From positions 28,125,873 through 28,189,872 of the forward strand of contig CM055113.1 in NCBI GenBank assembly GCA_029204225.1: a stretch of 64,000 nucleotides of DNA, written 5' to 3'. This document shows positions 32,591-44,700 of the stretch, piece after piece. The stretch comes from Diphasiastrum complanatum. Taxonomy: Eukaryota > Streptophyta > Lycopodiopsida > Lycopodiales > Lycopodiaceae. A model generated the notes under the pieces. It was not told the origin of the DNA. It was given only the letters and a program-made list of their open reading frames with translations, and did no database searches. Within the stretch, counting starts at the first letter, position 1, and each line of letters opens with the position of its first letter. Both the position numbers and the translations under genes were made by a program.

Positions 32591-34695
32591 GTGGTTCTCG
32601 AATTAGAGTGCCAAAAGTGAAGCATGTCACCAAAATCACCAACCAAAAAGTGGTACACCCTTAAGTTTTTGGTCCATAGTTCCCAAGAGCTCAGTGATGA
32701 ATGTCCGCAACTAGTCGTTCTGTTAGATTTGCAAATTTTCCAACGCTTTAGTGAAGGCGTCAACAGAAGTTGTGAAAGTAGATGTGGAGCCAAACTCATC
32801 TATCTATCTTTTCCTTTCCCTTATCTAGATGGTGCCCCTTGGATTGGTCGACTGTGCTATCCGACCCACTTTCCAAGCTCTCATCCACCTCTTGTATCTT
32901 AATATGCACTCGTCCAAGTTGTAAGAGGGGATCATCCATGAATCTAGTGGTCTTGAAGCGCAATAAATCATTAAGATCCATAGGTAGGATTTTCAATACA
33001 TTGTTCACTTCCCAATTGGATTACTATCCTCTCTCTCCCTAATCCTATGACCAATTTAGATCCATTCATTTACTATATATAAATTACATGTATAGTCATA
33101 CAGTCTGCAGAAATACATGAGTCATTTGATAGTCTGCAATACACGAGATTGTCTCCAATGAATTCAAGGCTTACTGTACTGATCGAGGTATTATGCATAC
33201 AAAGACTGCATCATACACACCTCAGCACAATGGAATAGCTGAACGAAGGAATCATACACTTATGGAAGCTGCCAGGTGTATGATGGCTCATGCGAAAGCA
33301 CCAAAACAATTCTGGGCAGAAGCAATGGCTCCATCAAATTATCTTACAATTGCTACAATGTAGTGGTTCTCGGATTAGAGTGCCAAAAGTGAAGCATGTC
33401 ACCAAAATCACCAACCAAAAAGTGGTACACCCTTAAGTTTTTGGTCCATAGTTCCCAAGAGCTCAGTGATGAATGTCCGCAACTAGTCGTTCTGTTGGAT
33501 TTGCAAATTTTCCAACGCTTTAGTGAAGGCGTCAACAGAAGTTGTGAAAGTAGATGTGGAGCCAAACTCATCTATCTATCTTTTCCTTTCCTTATCTAGA
33601 TGGTGCCCCTTGGATTGGTCGACTGTGCTATCCGACCCACTTTCCAAGCTCTCATCCACCTCTTGTATCTTAATATGCACTCGTCCAAGTTGTAAGAGGG
33701 GATCATCCATGAATCTAGTGGTCTTGAAGCGCAATAAATCATTAAGATCCATAGGTAGGATTTTCAATACATTGTTCACTTCCCAATTGGATTACTATCC
33801 TCTCTCTCCCTAATCCTATGACCAATCTAGATCCATTCATTTACTATATATAAATTACATGTATAGTCATACAGTCTGCAGAAATACATGAGTCATTCGA
33901 TAGTCTGCAATACACGAGATTGTCTCCAATGAATTCAAGGCTTACTGTACTGATCGAGGTATTATGCATACAAAGACTGCATCATACACACCTCAGCACA
34001 ATGGAATAGCTGAACGAAGGTATCATACACTTATGGAAGCTGCCAGGTGTATGATGGCTCATGCGAAAGCACCAAAACAATTCTGGGCAGAAGCAATGGC
34101 TCCATCAAATTATCTTACAATTGCTACAATGTAGTGGTTCTCAGATTAGAGTGCCAAAAGTGAAGCATGTCACCAAAATCACCAACCAAAAAGTGGTACA
34201 CCCTTAAGTTTTTGGTCCACAGTTCCCAAGAGCTCAGTGATGAATGTCCGCAACTAGTCGTTCTGTTGGATTTGCAAATTTTCCAACGCTTTAGTGAAGG
34301 CGTCAACAGAAGTTGTGAAAGTAGATGTGGAGCCAAACTCATCTATCTATCTTTTCCTTTCCCTTATCTAGATGGTGCCCCTTGGATTGGTCGACTGTGC
34401 TATCCGACCCACTTTCCAAGCTCTCATCCACCTCTTGTATCTTAATATGCACTCGTCCAAGTTGTAAGAGGGGATCATCCATGAATCTAGTGGTCTTGAA
34501 GCGCAATAAATCATTAAGATCCATAGGTAGGATTTTCAATACATTGTTCACTTCCCAATTGGATTACTATCCTCTCTCTCCCTAATCCTATGACCAATCT
34601 AGATCCATTCATTTACTATATATAAATTACATGTATAGTCATACAGTCTGCAGAAATACATGAGTCATTTGATAGTCTGCAATACACGAGATTGT
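32381..34695 (+). repeat. Three tandem ~772-bp units containing an integrase fragment
   Basis: Units start at 32381, 33153 and 33924 (spacing 772 and 771 bp) with CTCCAATGAATTC. Each carries ~210 bp of Copia integrase end, then ~560 bp of other sequence. The latter reads on the minus strand like a gag-type N-terminus (FMDDPLLQLGRVHIKIQEVD; FTTSVDAFTKALENLQI) with a frameshift. The copies differ at only about ten sites; units 2 and 3 share several variants against unit 1 (for example TTCAAGGCTT, ACTGCATC), and unit 2 has a one-base deletion (CTTTCCTTATC). The join from unit end to unit start is GATTGTCT|CCAATG, with TCT shared by both parents. Confidence 0.9.
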
Positions 34696-34739
34696 CTAAC
34701 AAATTGCAGAAATACACAGGAACCACCAACAGGTATTTG

Positions 34740-35005
34740 CACGATAAAGAACCGAATTGACAATTGTCGATTCGATTGATTGTCAAAGCCAACTATTGAA
34801 GGTAATTATCGAAGCCAACTATTGAATCCTTCAGCTTTCAAAGCTCGACACAATTCGACTTCATCATGATGAATTCGAGTTTGAGTCCGACGACCCTCAC
34901 CAGCTATCGACTATCGAAGGGCGTCTACTATCGAAGCCCATTCGACCATCGACTATTGATCTCAACTATTGAGTAGCGACTATCGATTTGACTATCGACC
35001 ACCTA
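34740..35005. repeat. CTAT(C/T)GA-rich stretch
   Basis: At least nine copies of CTATCGA or CTATTGA lie within ~230 bp, some inside larger near-repeats (AAGCCAACTATTGAA twice). Non-coding. It may be part of the decayed LTR of the Copia element whose primer-binding site is at 35500. Confidence 0.4.
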
Positions 35006-35186
35006 GTTTCAACCCTGAGAAATTGATATTGGGGGAAAACACTGAAGGAAAGGAAGTGGTCAGCAGGAATTACGATACAAATAATCAAGAACAAGAAGTA
35101 TCACAACTCGAATAGGCAAAAATTTGGTGTGAAGGCGATTATTGGTATCGACAAATGAAAATTTCAATTTAAGGCCAAGAGTACCA

Positions 35187-35201
35187 CCCCCCCCCCCCCC
35201 C
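35187..35201 (+). repeat. C15 homopolymer
   Basis: Fifteen consecutive C. A likely site of length error in the sequence itself. Confidence 0.9.
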
Positions 35202-35499
35202 AACAGGCTTTTCAAAAAGAAATTGCAGGCTTGCAACAGAACTTTCACTCTTCGTTGAAATGTCTAAAGCTTAATGGGCAAGTATTGGCAATAATTGCCA
35301 CAATGACCTTGCTAGTCCTTCAGAAGCCTTCACAAATAGGCATGTGCCTAAACCAGCCATGTGTCAAAGAGTGAGAGGTTAATAACTTTCAAAATAGTAG
35401 ATTCACAATATTGCAATCAGTTTTCAAAAGTAACGACAAATTTCATTATTAAGTATTTGTAGTTTTATAGCTTAATATAAAAACTTAAAATTAATAGTA

Positions 35500-35511
35500 T
35501 GGCATCAGAGC
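35500..35511 (+). other. Primer-binding site (initiator tRNA-Met type), one mismatch
   Basis: TGGCATCAGAGC differs at one base from TGGTATCAGAGC, the complement of the 3' end of plant initiator tRNA-Met. It sits ~200 bp upstream of a Copia gag, as expected. Confidence 0.7.
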
Positions 35512-35699
35512 ACTTTCATGAGCAATTGAGTGTGCTTTTTAGTTTTATGGTTTCTTTGCAGGTTTAAGGATCTTCATTGAAGGACTGAGATCTACTATCT
35601 CTTTTCTCTCTTCATCTCTCTCTAGTTGGATCTTCATCTTTTGGTGGATCTTCAGCAATTAGTGGAACTCCCAATCACACTCTAAGACTTTCATTAAGC

Positions 35700-36289
35700 C
35701 TCATTAAGGTACATAAATGACATATTTTTAACAAAATGGCAAGATGGGGTGTCCCATTATGGAGCATTCTAATGGATAAGGGGCTATGGGAAGTTGTCAC
35801 TAGAGTGGAACAATGCCCAAATACAACTCCAACCGATATCCATATATTTGACAAGAGGGCTCAAAAGGCCCTATCTTTGGTCAATTTAGCTATGAAGGAT
35901 CATGTCATCACCCACATTAGTGGGCTGTGACATGCGAGAGGCACCTGGGAGGCACTCAAAACATAGTTCTAAATGGCGAATCCTTCACGATGATGTTTTT
36001 GAGGACCAAATTAACTGACATCGATCATTTGTCACTTGAATCAAGGAATTGTGAGAGTAGTTGACCACAATTGGTGAACCAGTAAGAGATGTGGAATTAG
36101 TTCACACAACAATGAATGATCTATCCAAAAACTTTCAAATGATTGAAAGTGACATTGAAATGAGGGAGAGGCTACCAACATTCAAGGATCTTCACGACAT
36201 CCTATTATAGGAAGAATAGAGACGATAGGTGGTCATCTTGACAACCATCATCAAAAGATCAAACAATGTTAGCCAAGTTTAAGAAATTC

Positions 36290-36346
<57 letters not shown>

Positions 36347-36700
36347 TGTGAATGATGATGATCAAGGATCCTCATCAGACAAAAAGAAGGGCAAGTATTC
36401 TAGTGCCAAAAGCTTGGACATTGGGCTAGAACAAAAAGCAATTGTTGTTTCTACGATAGAAACCGAATACAAAGCTCTATGCTTGGCTACGAAGGAGGTA
36501 GTTTGGCTAAGAAGGGTGATGGAAGATATTGGCATTCTATGGAGTAAGCGTTCAATGATGAGATGTGATAGTCAAAGTACCATTCAGCTAGTTAAAATCA
36601 TGTTTTTTATGCACACAATAAGCATATAGAGATAAAGTATCATTCATTAGAAAAAATCTACTATCTAGTGAGATTGATGTAGTGCATTGTAGGACTAAAC
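35700..36700 (+). mobile_element. Copia deletion derivative: gag joined to RNase H through (TA)n
   Basis: The gag begins near 35736 (SILMDKGLWEVVTRVEQ; FDKRAQKALSLVNLAMKDHV) and runs, with stops, to about 36240. A (TA)n run follows, then RNase H reads QKAIVVSTIETEYKALCLA, TKEVVWLRRVMEDIGI and RCDSQSTIQLVK (36420-36600), with HNKHIEIKYH in another frame. Protease, integrase and RT are all missing. What remains is the two ends of one Copia coding region with the dinucleotide run at the break. Confidence 0.75.
36292..36343. repeat. (TA)26 microsatellite at the deletion junction
   Basis: A pure TA dinucleotide run of ~52 bp lying exactly between the gag and RNase H blocks. Confidence 0.95.
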
Positions 36701-37570
36701 ACTAGCTAGCAAATATACTCTTACATGCTTCCTTTTGAAACTTTGGTTGATCATCATCAAGACATTTTCAAAGTTCTCTCATTTTTTTCCTCAAATAGTT
36801 AGTGATTCAAGGTTTGATGCAGTTTGGGATGGGATCGACTTCTTTCATGTGCTGGTCTAGGTGTAGGGGTTTGGTTGGTTGCACATCATGTTCTTTTGCT
36901 CTTGCAACTTTTTCTCAAATTTGTGTATTATAATATCTAGTGTTGACAAGGATAACTAAGTGTTCATGTGATCGTGTGTTTGATTGTCTTAGTACTCATC
37001 TTATGTAATGCGCTTTTGGTGGGGATCATTTTGCATCACATGATTCTATTTGTGATGTACTTGACACTATTGCTCTTTGATAATGGTTTTCAAGTTGTTC
37101 GAGAGTAGAGATGCATCTCCTCGATGTGTAGATCTTGTTCTTTCATGTGAGGATATTCGCACTCTCGGAGATGTTATTATAGTTGATCCTTCTCAACAAG
37201 ACCACCTTTGCTCTCCCACCACTCGAGGGGCTACTGCATCTGAAACAACTCAAAAGAAAGAGTGAACATATCGTGATCGTGCACCTCGTGAAAACTTCAT
37301 CACATTCGCTTAGGAAGCATATGGATGTTTTCACAACAATGTTCAATGATGTTTTGTCTTCTTTTGGAGAGCTTGGTTTTACAATGCCAAGATCTTAGTG
37401 CACATCACTATCCGTCATCATATCTTTCTATTGTTAATGTATTTTTGTGGTTTCGAGATGATATTGACCTCTTTAAATTCTTTGACCTAATTGTAAGAAC
37501 AAATGCTTCATGACTTCATGCATTGCCTATCACTATAGAGCATTATCTTACCTAGTGCTTTACATCAAGC
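36701..37570. other. Non-coding, with a weak coding remnant at 37077-37400
   Basis: A frame at 37077-37265 (SPTTRGATASETTQKKE) continues after a stop in other frames. It loosely recalls the C-terminal segment of some plant retroelement-associated proteins. Family not established; otherwise no feature. Confidence 0.25.
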
Positions 37571-37589
37571 ACCATATGATGATGGTGAG

Positions 37590-38790
37590 AGCAGCGGCGT
37601 AGGAGGCTTTTGGGCTGCTAATTGCGCTGCTACTTTCAAGCTCCGATCAAGCCTGCTCGGAGCTTCTTCGCATTTCATCTCTGCTTCGGTTGATCCATCT
37701 TTCCGCCTTTGCTGCTCTCGGAGGTGTTCAACCCCAGCTATTGTCCCCGTGGTCGCTGCAGGGTTGGTGTTGAAGTCTTCTTCTTAAAATTATATCCATA
37801 TCGAGAGAAAAAAAAAAACATGAATTGATGTTCCTGCACTTCGCATTGACAAATAATATGCATAATGGATGCTACTGCGCTTTGGATTAGGATAGATTCA
37901 TATTTATTTCTGTGGATCTTTTCGGGGTTTCACAATTTAATTCTTCCCATCCAGTCAGCGTGGGAGTCAGATATTTCATTCCCGTTGATGTAGAAATAAC
38001 TCTGTTGTTTAAGATAAAGTACGCCTTCCACATTTTTGACTAGCTGATTATTCTAAATATTTGATTCGTAAGTTCGTTGTTCTACATCCGAGAATAAGTG
38101 ACTTGTACACAATATACGAGTATTATTTTATGTTGAGAATCTTTCTTCTTTCTCTCAATGATTCCATCTTGTAAGGATTATTTTAAACTCATTTGCCAGT
38201 AAATGCTTCAAAAGTTTTAGTTGTATTCTTACGAATCCAACTCCACGATTAGTTTGATGCGCGTTATATGGTAGGACAACGCTCCTTTTGCTGCTTACCT
38301 CAGAAATTCAACGGGCTATATTACACTTCTGAGTTTTTGAAAATGGGACCGAATTATTATATGTATCAGAATTTGCAGCTACTTGAGTCAAACTTGGAAG
38401 CCAACCTTCTAGCTTTTTTGCTAGAATCCATTGGAATCTAAAATCATCCACTTCTGCATTATGCCTTTTGAGTAGCAAGATCAGCTATGCGTATCATTCT
38501 TTCTATTCTCCTTTCTACAAATTTGGGTTACTATAATGGTATTATTGATTTTCACTATTTGTAAAGTGATTGTCATTATTTCTCGTGTGCTTGATCTGGG
38601 GTGGTATAAGAAAGACCGTGTTTGCCTAACCTTTGATTCATGTTTTGATCCTATTAGAATCGAAGCCAGATTGCTATGTTTGATCTTGTTTTCTATGTTG
38701 TTTTACTTACTGCTAGAAGTTTAATTGAGATAGATCTACTATGTTTGCAGATCCTTTTCAAATTTACAAAAATCTGTAATATCTAGTGAC
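37590..38790 (+). promoter_or_regulatory. Probable 5' leader of methionine synthase with a leader intron
   Basis: A relatively GC-rich block (about 37600-37760, CTTCTTCGC and CTGCTCTCGG type sequence) stands out from AT-rich surroundings and may be the first untranslated exon. A good acceptor, TATGTTTGCAG, ends at 38751. It leaves a 39-base leader before the ATG, so the second leader exon probably starts at 38752. Donor candidates (AG|GTGTTC near 37727) are not decisive. No TATA box was fixed. Confidence 0.4.
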
Positions 38791-41700
38791 ATGGCTTCCC
38801 ATATTGTTGGTTACCCTCGTATGGGTCCAAAGAGGGAACTCAAGTTTGCTCTTGAGTCCTTTTGGGATGGGAAGACCAATGCTGCAGATTTGGAGAAGAC
38901 TGCTAAGGAATTGAGACTTGCAATTTGGAAGCAGATGGCTGATGCTGGCGTAACATACATTCCAAGCAACACATTCTCTTTTTATGATCAAGTACTTGAT
39001 ACTTCTGCTCTTGTGGGAGCTGTACCCTCTCGGTATGGCTGGAGTGGTGGAGAGGTAGGATTTGACACCTACTTCTCAATGGCACGCGGCAATGCCAAAC
39101 AACCTGCCATGGAGATGACCAAGTGGTTTGACACCAATTAGTAAGTCCTGTCTTCTACAAAAGAGATCAATGAAAGTTCCTAGTGGAGTGATTTTTGCCT
39201 TTTTTCAACTTGGTGGGAAGACTGGGCTCCCAGTGATCTGAATTATCACATGCATTGCAGTCATTACATTGTACCAGAGCTGGGCCCTGATGTCAAATTT
39301 ACTCTTTCATCCCGTAAAGTTGTGCGCGAATATGAAGAAGCCAAAGAGGTTCAGTCTAAAAATGATCTTGCCTTGCTGCCTACTTTTCTATCTTCAATTT
39401 TAGTCACTATAGGATATTGACAGGCAATGTTCTCAACAAATTTGCAGCAAGGCATTGAAACTGTGCCAGTAATAGTTGGACCTGTAAGTTACCTGTTACT
39501 CGCCAAGCCTGCAAAAGGTGTCTCAAAGGGCTTTGACCTTCTAAATCTTCTTGATTCTTTACTGCCAGTGTACCGGTAAGTGGGAAAACTGCTTATATAC
39601 AGGACTGAACTTATGAGGAATAGGTTTGGTTTGGCAAACAGTTTTCTCCGAATTTTTTCTTTTTGGACTCTGAATTTATGCTATGTTTTCACGCAGAGCA
39701 GTCAAGTGCTGACAGAGTTAGAGAAGGCAGGTGCTAAATGGGTACAATTTGATGAGCCTGCTCTTGTGCTCGATCTTGAAGCACACAAACTGGATGCTTT
39801 TCAAAAGGCATATCAATCTCTTGGAGCAAATTCTACTGGAATCAAGCTTTTAGTGGAGACATATTTTGCAGACATTCCTGCAGAAGCTTACAGGCGAGTT
39901 GATGATTGCATCTGCATGCAGTGTGATAATTTCTCCTCTCTCCTCTCCCCCATGCACTTAAAATGCTCAGAAGAGTTCTAATTGGGTACTGTGTAATGCC
40001 AGGGTGCTTGTTGGTCTAGAAAATGTGGCTGCAATTGGTCTTGACCTGGTTCGTGGTTTCAGTACACTGAGTCTTATAAGGGAAGTCGGTCTCCCAGGAG
40101 ACAAGCTCCTCTTTGCTGGAGTTGTAGATGGACGCAATATTTGGGCAAATGATTTGACATCATCGCTGAGTACCTTGGAGGACTTGGAGAAGACACTTGG
40201 CAAAGGTAGTGTCAGGCACAATCATTTTCATGATTTAAATTTTGGTTATTTGCTACAAATTGAGCAGACATTCTTTGTTTCTATTCCTCTGTTTTTCTTG
40301 CATGTCCCCAACCTCAATGAGAGGAAAGGAAGCCTCTACCAATTCACCACTTATTGGAGGACTTTTTTCATTCATTGAAAAAGTGTTCTCTGACTTTCTT
40401 TGCAATGATTGTGCTTTGTAGGGAAGGTCATACCCTCAACATCATGTTCACTACTCCATACTGCTGTAGACTTGAAAAATGAGACCAAGCTGGATGCGGA
40501 GCTGAAATCGTGGCTGGCATTTGCAGCTCAAAAAGTGGTGGAAGTTGTTGCACTTGCAAATGCGCTTGATGGCAAGAAGAATGAGGTAAAAGGGGGGAGA
40601 TACCATTGTGATCTAATTTCTAGTCTTCATCTTGTGTTAGTCTGAGGTCCTGGCTGATTCTACCTTCACCTTGAAATCTTCAATCCTCTACCTTGCTTTG
40701 TGGCTTGATATTTCAATAAGCCATGGATGGAGTCGAGGACAAATGATCACAAGATCATACATTAATAGATTTTAGTACAATTAGTAACAAGTTGAATAGC
40801 AATTCCTCCAAAGAATGGTTGCAATGACAAGAGAAGGAACCTATTGTATTATTGGGGTCCCATTTGTTATGAACAGATTCACAGGTATTAGTATCAATGA
40901 AGCATGGAAAGCAGCAAAAGGCATTCACATAGCATTCTCCAACTAAAAAACTATATGAATATCAATGCCCCCTGATAGCTCAGGTAAATCTCCAACTAAG
41001 ATCTCCAAAATAGTACAACTCCCCTTCAAGAAGCCCAAGATTCAAATGGTCAAAACTAGCAACTAACCAGCCTTAGTGGCTATTTATAGTGGACAAACCC
41101 TACCTCCCTTCATATTTATTTGGAGGGAAAGTAAAATTCAAAAATTAGGGCCAAAAATAGAAAATTATGTAAATTAGTATTTCTAGGCCCGTCACGTGTA
41201 ATATAAAGTTCGTGTCCACTAATAGTGTCAAAAGTAGAGAAATATGGACTATAATGCGTGTCCACTATTGGTGTTCTAGAATGCTTCTTATTAAGCTCCT
41301 TTAGGTTAAGGGCATGAATCTTTGTTTCACAAATCTTCATTCTAAAAATACCCTACTTGCTTGCCCACGACCTCAAGCCATTCTTGTGGTTCTAACCTCG
41401 GCCAAATGCACTAGACGGCAAATTAAGGGGGAATCCCTGGATATGTCACGAAAAATCTTTATAAAAAGTTTCATATGAAAATTTTGAGTTCGGGTCCACT
41501 TTACGGGCCCTAGACCCCCAAGCATTGGCTTGGGGCAAAAAATAAATGTAAAGAAAGTTATAAAGGTCCTAAGTTGGAAGGACCCAAGTTAACTAAGTGA
41601 CTCACTACAAATAAGTGAAGTTTCCTCTCTAGAGAGAGAGAGAGAGAACTGGACACATTTGTCCATAACTCAAGATTGAGTGGAGATTTTTGCATGAAAC

Positions 41701-44700
41701 TTTGTACACACCTTACTATATATACAAGGAGGGACAAGGCCCATGTAGAGCGCTTGAATTCCATCTCCATTGTGACATGCATTGATTCTTGTTGCTCTCC
41801 TCATTTTTCTCTCTCTAGAGGCTGAAATGCTTTTGTTCATAACTTGATCTACAGGTGTCAGATCAAGCTGAAATAAGTTGCAATACTCTTGTATGATCAT
41901 AGGCTTTGTGTTATGTATGCATGCAGGAACTGTTTCAGCCATTTAATGCTGTTTGGAAACTGGGCGTAATCCTAGTTTGCGCCCCTCTACCAGAATCTCC
42001 AGAAGCTGTTTTGATGCAGGATTTCTTCTACAACTATTCGGCCTTCTCCTGATGCTTTTGGCCAATTGCTGATTGCCTGATCCAATCAGCATTCATCAAG
42101 ATTCATTCGGCTAATTCCTTTCTTGATCATTCGGTCTTTTCTACCATACATTTGCCCTTATCCACAATTGTTTTTTCTCCTGTGCATGTTATTTTTTGGT
42201 GTTGCAAGTCAGAGTTTTGACAAATTCCATAGACAATCTAGTCTCAGGCCTAGATCCTGATTCTTCATCAGTGGTATCAGAGCTCTAGGTGTTTGGCCTG
42301 AGTTAGTCTTGTCGAGCATTTCTAAAGAATTGCTTAGTCCTTTGTTGCTTGTTTGACTGTTCACCATGTTTGTCAGCAATGACATTATCCTATTTTCAAG
42401 ATCAAACTATATTGCATGGAGATCCTATATGATTGGTGTTCTACAGAGAGAACCATTTCTATGGGAAGTTGTGACAGGAACATCTGCTAAACCGGATCAA
42501 GAGAGTCAGAACCTTTCTGTTTGGAGAGATGTTAATGATGTAGCTATTGCTACTATTTCGTTATGTTTTCTGATGATCTTCCAATTCAATTCTCAGAAGA
42601 AGTTTTTGCTCAATTACTTTGAATGCAGCTGGAGGAAAGATTCGTTACAAAGCCGAAGAGAAGAGAAAATGAAAATGTTTTCTTTTGTAGGCAGAAAGAA
42701 CAAGTAACGCATAAAGATTCTCAGTTGGGGGAAGTAAGTGTGGGATGCATGCAGGATGTATGTGTTAGGAGTAATAAATGATAATGTTAGTTTCCCATAG
42801 GTTACTTTGACCCAAAAGGTCGAGACTTGTGTAACCATGGGTTAGGTTTATTATTTAGACCATGTTAAGTCAGTTTTAGTTGAGTTGGACCCAATTTTGG
42901 TCCAGTAGTTATTCGTGGGTCCAAGTAAAGTCTAATTATGTTAAGGGACCCTATCTTGACTTTTGGGGGTGCCCTATAATTAGTAGTGGGTCTTGGAAGG
43001 TTCTAGAACTTAGGGTTTGGAAGAGTCTAGGCCCTTGGAAGGCCTATTTATATGTACCCAGTGTTCATTTGTAATTCATTCCCTTTCAAGCATTGCTACT
43101 ACTTTCTCTCTCCTTGACGGTGCCTAACCCTCTCCCTCTTCTTCTTCTTCTTCTTCCTCTTTTTCTTCTTCTTGTATATGGAGATTGAATGTTAGAAGGA
43201 TCTTGGCACTTTGATTTCCTACAGTATGCATGCATGAAACTTGTATGCAGGATGTATGTTTATAGGTCGATTCTCGTTTGGAGAAACCACCATTTTCTAG
43301 CATGAAGCAGATTCCTACTTAAGGGGGAAGCATTTTCTTGTGCCTTGCCTATTGATTTTCATGAAGGAGAGTCACTTTTAGCTTGCATGCAGGATGTTTG
43401 CATGCAGCAAAAGCCTCAAGATGAGGGACCATGTTTATCTACTTTACGATGTTTCTTGTTCTTTTCAGCAAAGTCCTCTTGTAGAGGAGACCATGTTTGC
43501 TTCCATAGAGGAAGAATTTCTAGCTTGCTTGCAGGAAGACTCTAAAGATGGAGATCTCATTGTTTGCATGCATGAACAAATTACGTTACCTAAAGATCCG
43601 GGGGAGTCGTCTTTGGCTGTCATACCAAAGATTTGTCCAATTCATGAAGTTCCTGTGCAGGTTCCAGTTGAAGAATACGCTTCTTTGCTGAATTCTACTG
43701 ACCTTTATGAAGACTTGCCGAATGCAAGTATATTGCAGCGTGCAGGAGAAGTAATTGGTGAGAATGATTCAGCATGTTCATCAATCTACCTATCTTTATT
43801 TGGAGACTTGCACTATGCTTTTCTGCACGTATCAACTGTTGCTGGTTCAAATCGAGTTTGTTGCCACCCCGATCAACCTAAATCTATCCCTACCTTGCTA
43901 TTTTTTGCTGACCTGCAAGACGCAGGAATCTTGCAGCGCGCAGGGGGAATTGTCAGAATATTTGCAGATGATTTCATCTCTTGTCTATTTCTTGAAGACT
44001 ACATGCAGCCTCTTATGGTGCATAAATCATCTTATGTAGCTGTTTCTGCTGGAGTCAGAACATCTTACTATGTCAGAAGACTTAATTTCTTGGCTGGTCA
44101 AATTGAGTTGTTTTTTGAACTTCTTAAACATTTGTGGAAGAAAGTCGTAGCAGCACTGCATGAAAGAAGACCACTACCTCGAGTGGGCTGTGGATAAGTC
44201 TGTTTTTTGCCTTGTGCATGATGTCCGGCTTAGAGGGTAAACTCTTGTGGTTCTAACCTCGGCCACATGCACTAGACGGCAAATTAAGGGGGAATCCTTG
44301 GACATGTCACTAAATAAAGTTTGTAAAGGTCCTAAGTTGGAAGGACCCAAGTTAACTAAGTGACTCATTACAAATAAGTGAAGTCTCCTCTCTAGAGAGA
44401 GAGAGAGAACTGGACACATGTCTCCATAACTCAAGATTGAGTGGAGATTTTTGCATGAAACTTTGTACACACCTTACTATATATACAAGGAGGGCCAAGG
44501 CCCATGTAGAACGCTTGAATTCCATCTCCATTGTGACATGCATTGATTCTTCTTGCTCTCCTCATTTTTCTCTCTTAGAGGCTGAAATGCTTTTGTTTAT
44601 AACTTGATCTACATGTGTCAGATCAAGCTGAAATAAGTTGCAATATCTTGTATGATCATAGGCTTTGTGTTATGTATGCATGCAGGAACTATTTCAGCCA

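Noticed and set aside
32581-34551. Repeated 70-90 codon frames in the tandem array as genes
   Set aside because: They are threefold copies of transposon-derived sequence and shadows on the opposite strand; broken relative to each other.
32381-34695. Tandem units as a CRISPR array
   Set aside because: Units are ~772 bp and contiguous, not short repeats with unique spacers; the genome is eukaryotic.
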